The notes below the pieces were generated by a model, which was not told the DNA's origin, ran no database searches, and saw nothing but the letters and a program-made list of their open reading frames with translations. From an uncultured Nitrosomonadales bacterium (GTDB taxonomy: Bacteria; Pseudomonadota; Gammaproteobacteria; Burkholderiales; Gallionellaceae): 18,838 bases of DNA. The stretch spans positions 1 through 18,838 of the forward strand of contig CAIZNF010000046.1 of the NCBI GenBank assembly GCA_903934275.1, in the 5' to 3' direction. This document shows positions 18,274-18,838 of this stretch, one piece after another (the stretch's first letter is position 1; every line of letters begins with the position of its first letter). The translations under genes and the position numbers were made by a program.

Positions 18274-18838
18274 ATGCAGGACATTTCTTTTTGGGATTCA
18301 TGCCTTCGCTCGTTTGAAAAGAGCCTGCCACCGCAACAATTTAATTCATGGATAAAACCACTTATTCTTAAAAATGAAGGTGGGGCACTAGTACTAACTG
18401 CGCCAAACAGTTTTACTTTAAAACTTGTTCAGGAAAGATTTTTACCTGAAATCAACCGACAGGCAGGTTTAAGCTACTCGCAAATTCCATCTTTTGAATT
18501 CCGTGTTCTGGAAACAGATATTGCTGAAAAACCTTACGAAGAGACTCCAAAAAAAATCTCTCACCCTATTCCATCCAACCTCTCCAACAAACCAAAAATT
18601 GAAACTGCATTTCGTAGTTATGGGAAAATTAATCCCAATTTAACTTTCGATAACTTTGTGATTGGCAAAGCCAATCAGCTTGCATTTGCCGCTGCAACAC
18701 AAGTAGCTGAATTACCGGGAGCATCCTATAATCCATTATTTATTTATGGTGGCGTGGGCTTGGGAAAAACTCATCTAATTCAAGCGATAGCCAACCAGAT
18801 CAAGGTCAACAGCCCACAGGCAAAAATTTGCTATATGC
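18274..18838 (+). CDS. dnaA: Chromosomal replication initiator DnaA, 3' end outside window
   Basis: AAA+ initiator that binds DnaA boxes and melts oriC. The visible 188 codons cover domain I (about 1-85: FWDSCLRSFEKSLPPQQFNSWIKPL, which binds DnaB helicase loaders), a short, Pro/Lys/Ser-rich linker domain II (about 86-118), and the start of domain III with NLTFDNFVIGKANQLAFAAA and Walker A GGVGLGKTH (159-167). The frame stays open to the window edge, so about two thirds of the gene is missing. The ATG at 18274 matches the family's N-terminus, but I see no Shine-Dalgarno sequence before it. Base composition is visibly more AT-rich than in cysDN. Confidence 0.97.
   Translation, partial: MQDISFWDSCLRSFEKSLPPQQFNSWIKPLILKNEGGALVLTAPNSFTLKLVQERFLPEINRQAGLSYSQIPSFEFRVLETDIAEKPYEETPKKISHPIPSNLSNKPKIETAFRSYGKINPNLTFDNFVIGKANQLAFAAATQVAELPGASYNPLFIYGGVGLGKTHLIQAIANQIKVNSPQAKICYM

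Overview
This is a chromosomal, origin-proximal housekeeping window from a proteobacterium. The protein sequences and gene order best fit a betaproteobacterium, possibly the Nitrosomonadales/Gallionellaceae side; the family-level guess is inference only. The signs are a dnaA gene divergent from rpmH-rnpA-yidD-yidC-mnmE, then mnmG-rsmG-parA-parB, then a complete nine-gene F-type ATP synthase operon. A perfect parS site lies in the mnmE-mnmG gap. I see no phage, CRISPR, toxin, defence or other specialised system.

Layout, left to right. Positions 1-2177 (+ strand): the 3' part of cysD, then cysN, the two subunits of assimilatory sulfate adenylyltransferase, separated by a small palindromic MITE-like repeat. 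Positions 2178-2362: a convergent junction with a REP-like double hairpin and a plausible terminator for the ATP synthase operon. Positions 2363-9795 (- strand): atpI-atpB-atpE-atpF-atpH-atpA-atpG-atpD-atpC in transcription order. Two copies of one inverted-repeat element fill the gaps on either side of atpA. Positions 9807-12221 (-): parB, parA and rsmG. Positions 12214-14133 (-): mnmG, preceded by a 275-bp gap holding a promoter, a possible leader ORF, a dispersed 32-mer repeat and parS. Positions 14409-18114 (-): mnmE, yidC, yidD, rnpA and rpmH, tightly packed and mostly overlapping. Positions 18115-18273: a compact divergent promoter region with one perfect DnaA box. Positions 18274-18838 (+): the 5' third of dnaA.

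How the genes work together. CysD/CysN activate sulfate to APS. The atp genes make the whole FoF1 motor plus its assembly factor AtpI. ParA, ParB and parS segregate the origin region that DnaA fires. MnmE and MnmG jointly modify wobble uridines in tRNA, and RsmG methylates 16S rRNA. RnpA is the protein of RNase P, and RpmH is ribosomal protein L34. YidC and YidD handle membrane protein insertion, including Fo subunits.

The most unusual content is non-coding. At least four families of palindromic or inverted repeats occupy intergenic gaps. One of them is present twice inside the ATP synthase operon, where it must be transcribed as strong RNA secondary structure. Several start sites are ambiguous (atpI, mnmG, rnpA) and are flagged. 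I found no convincing new biological system.
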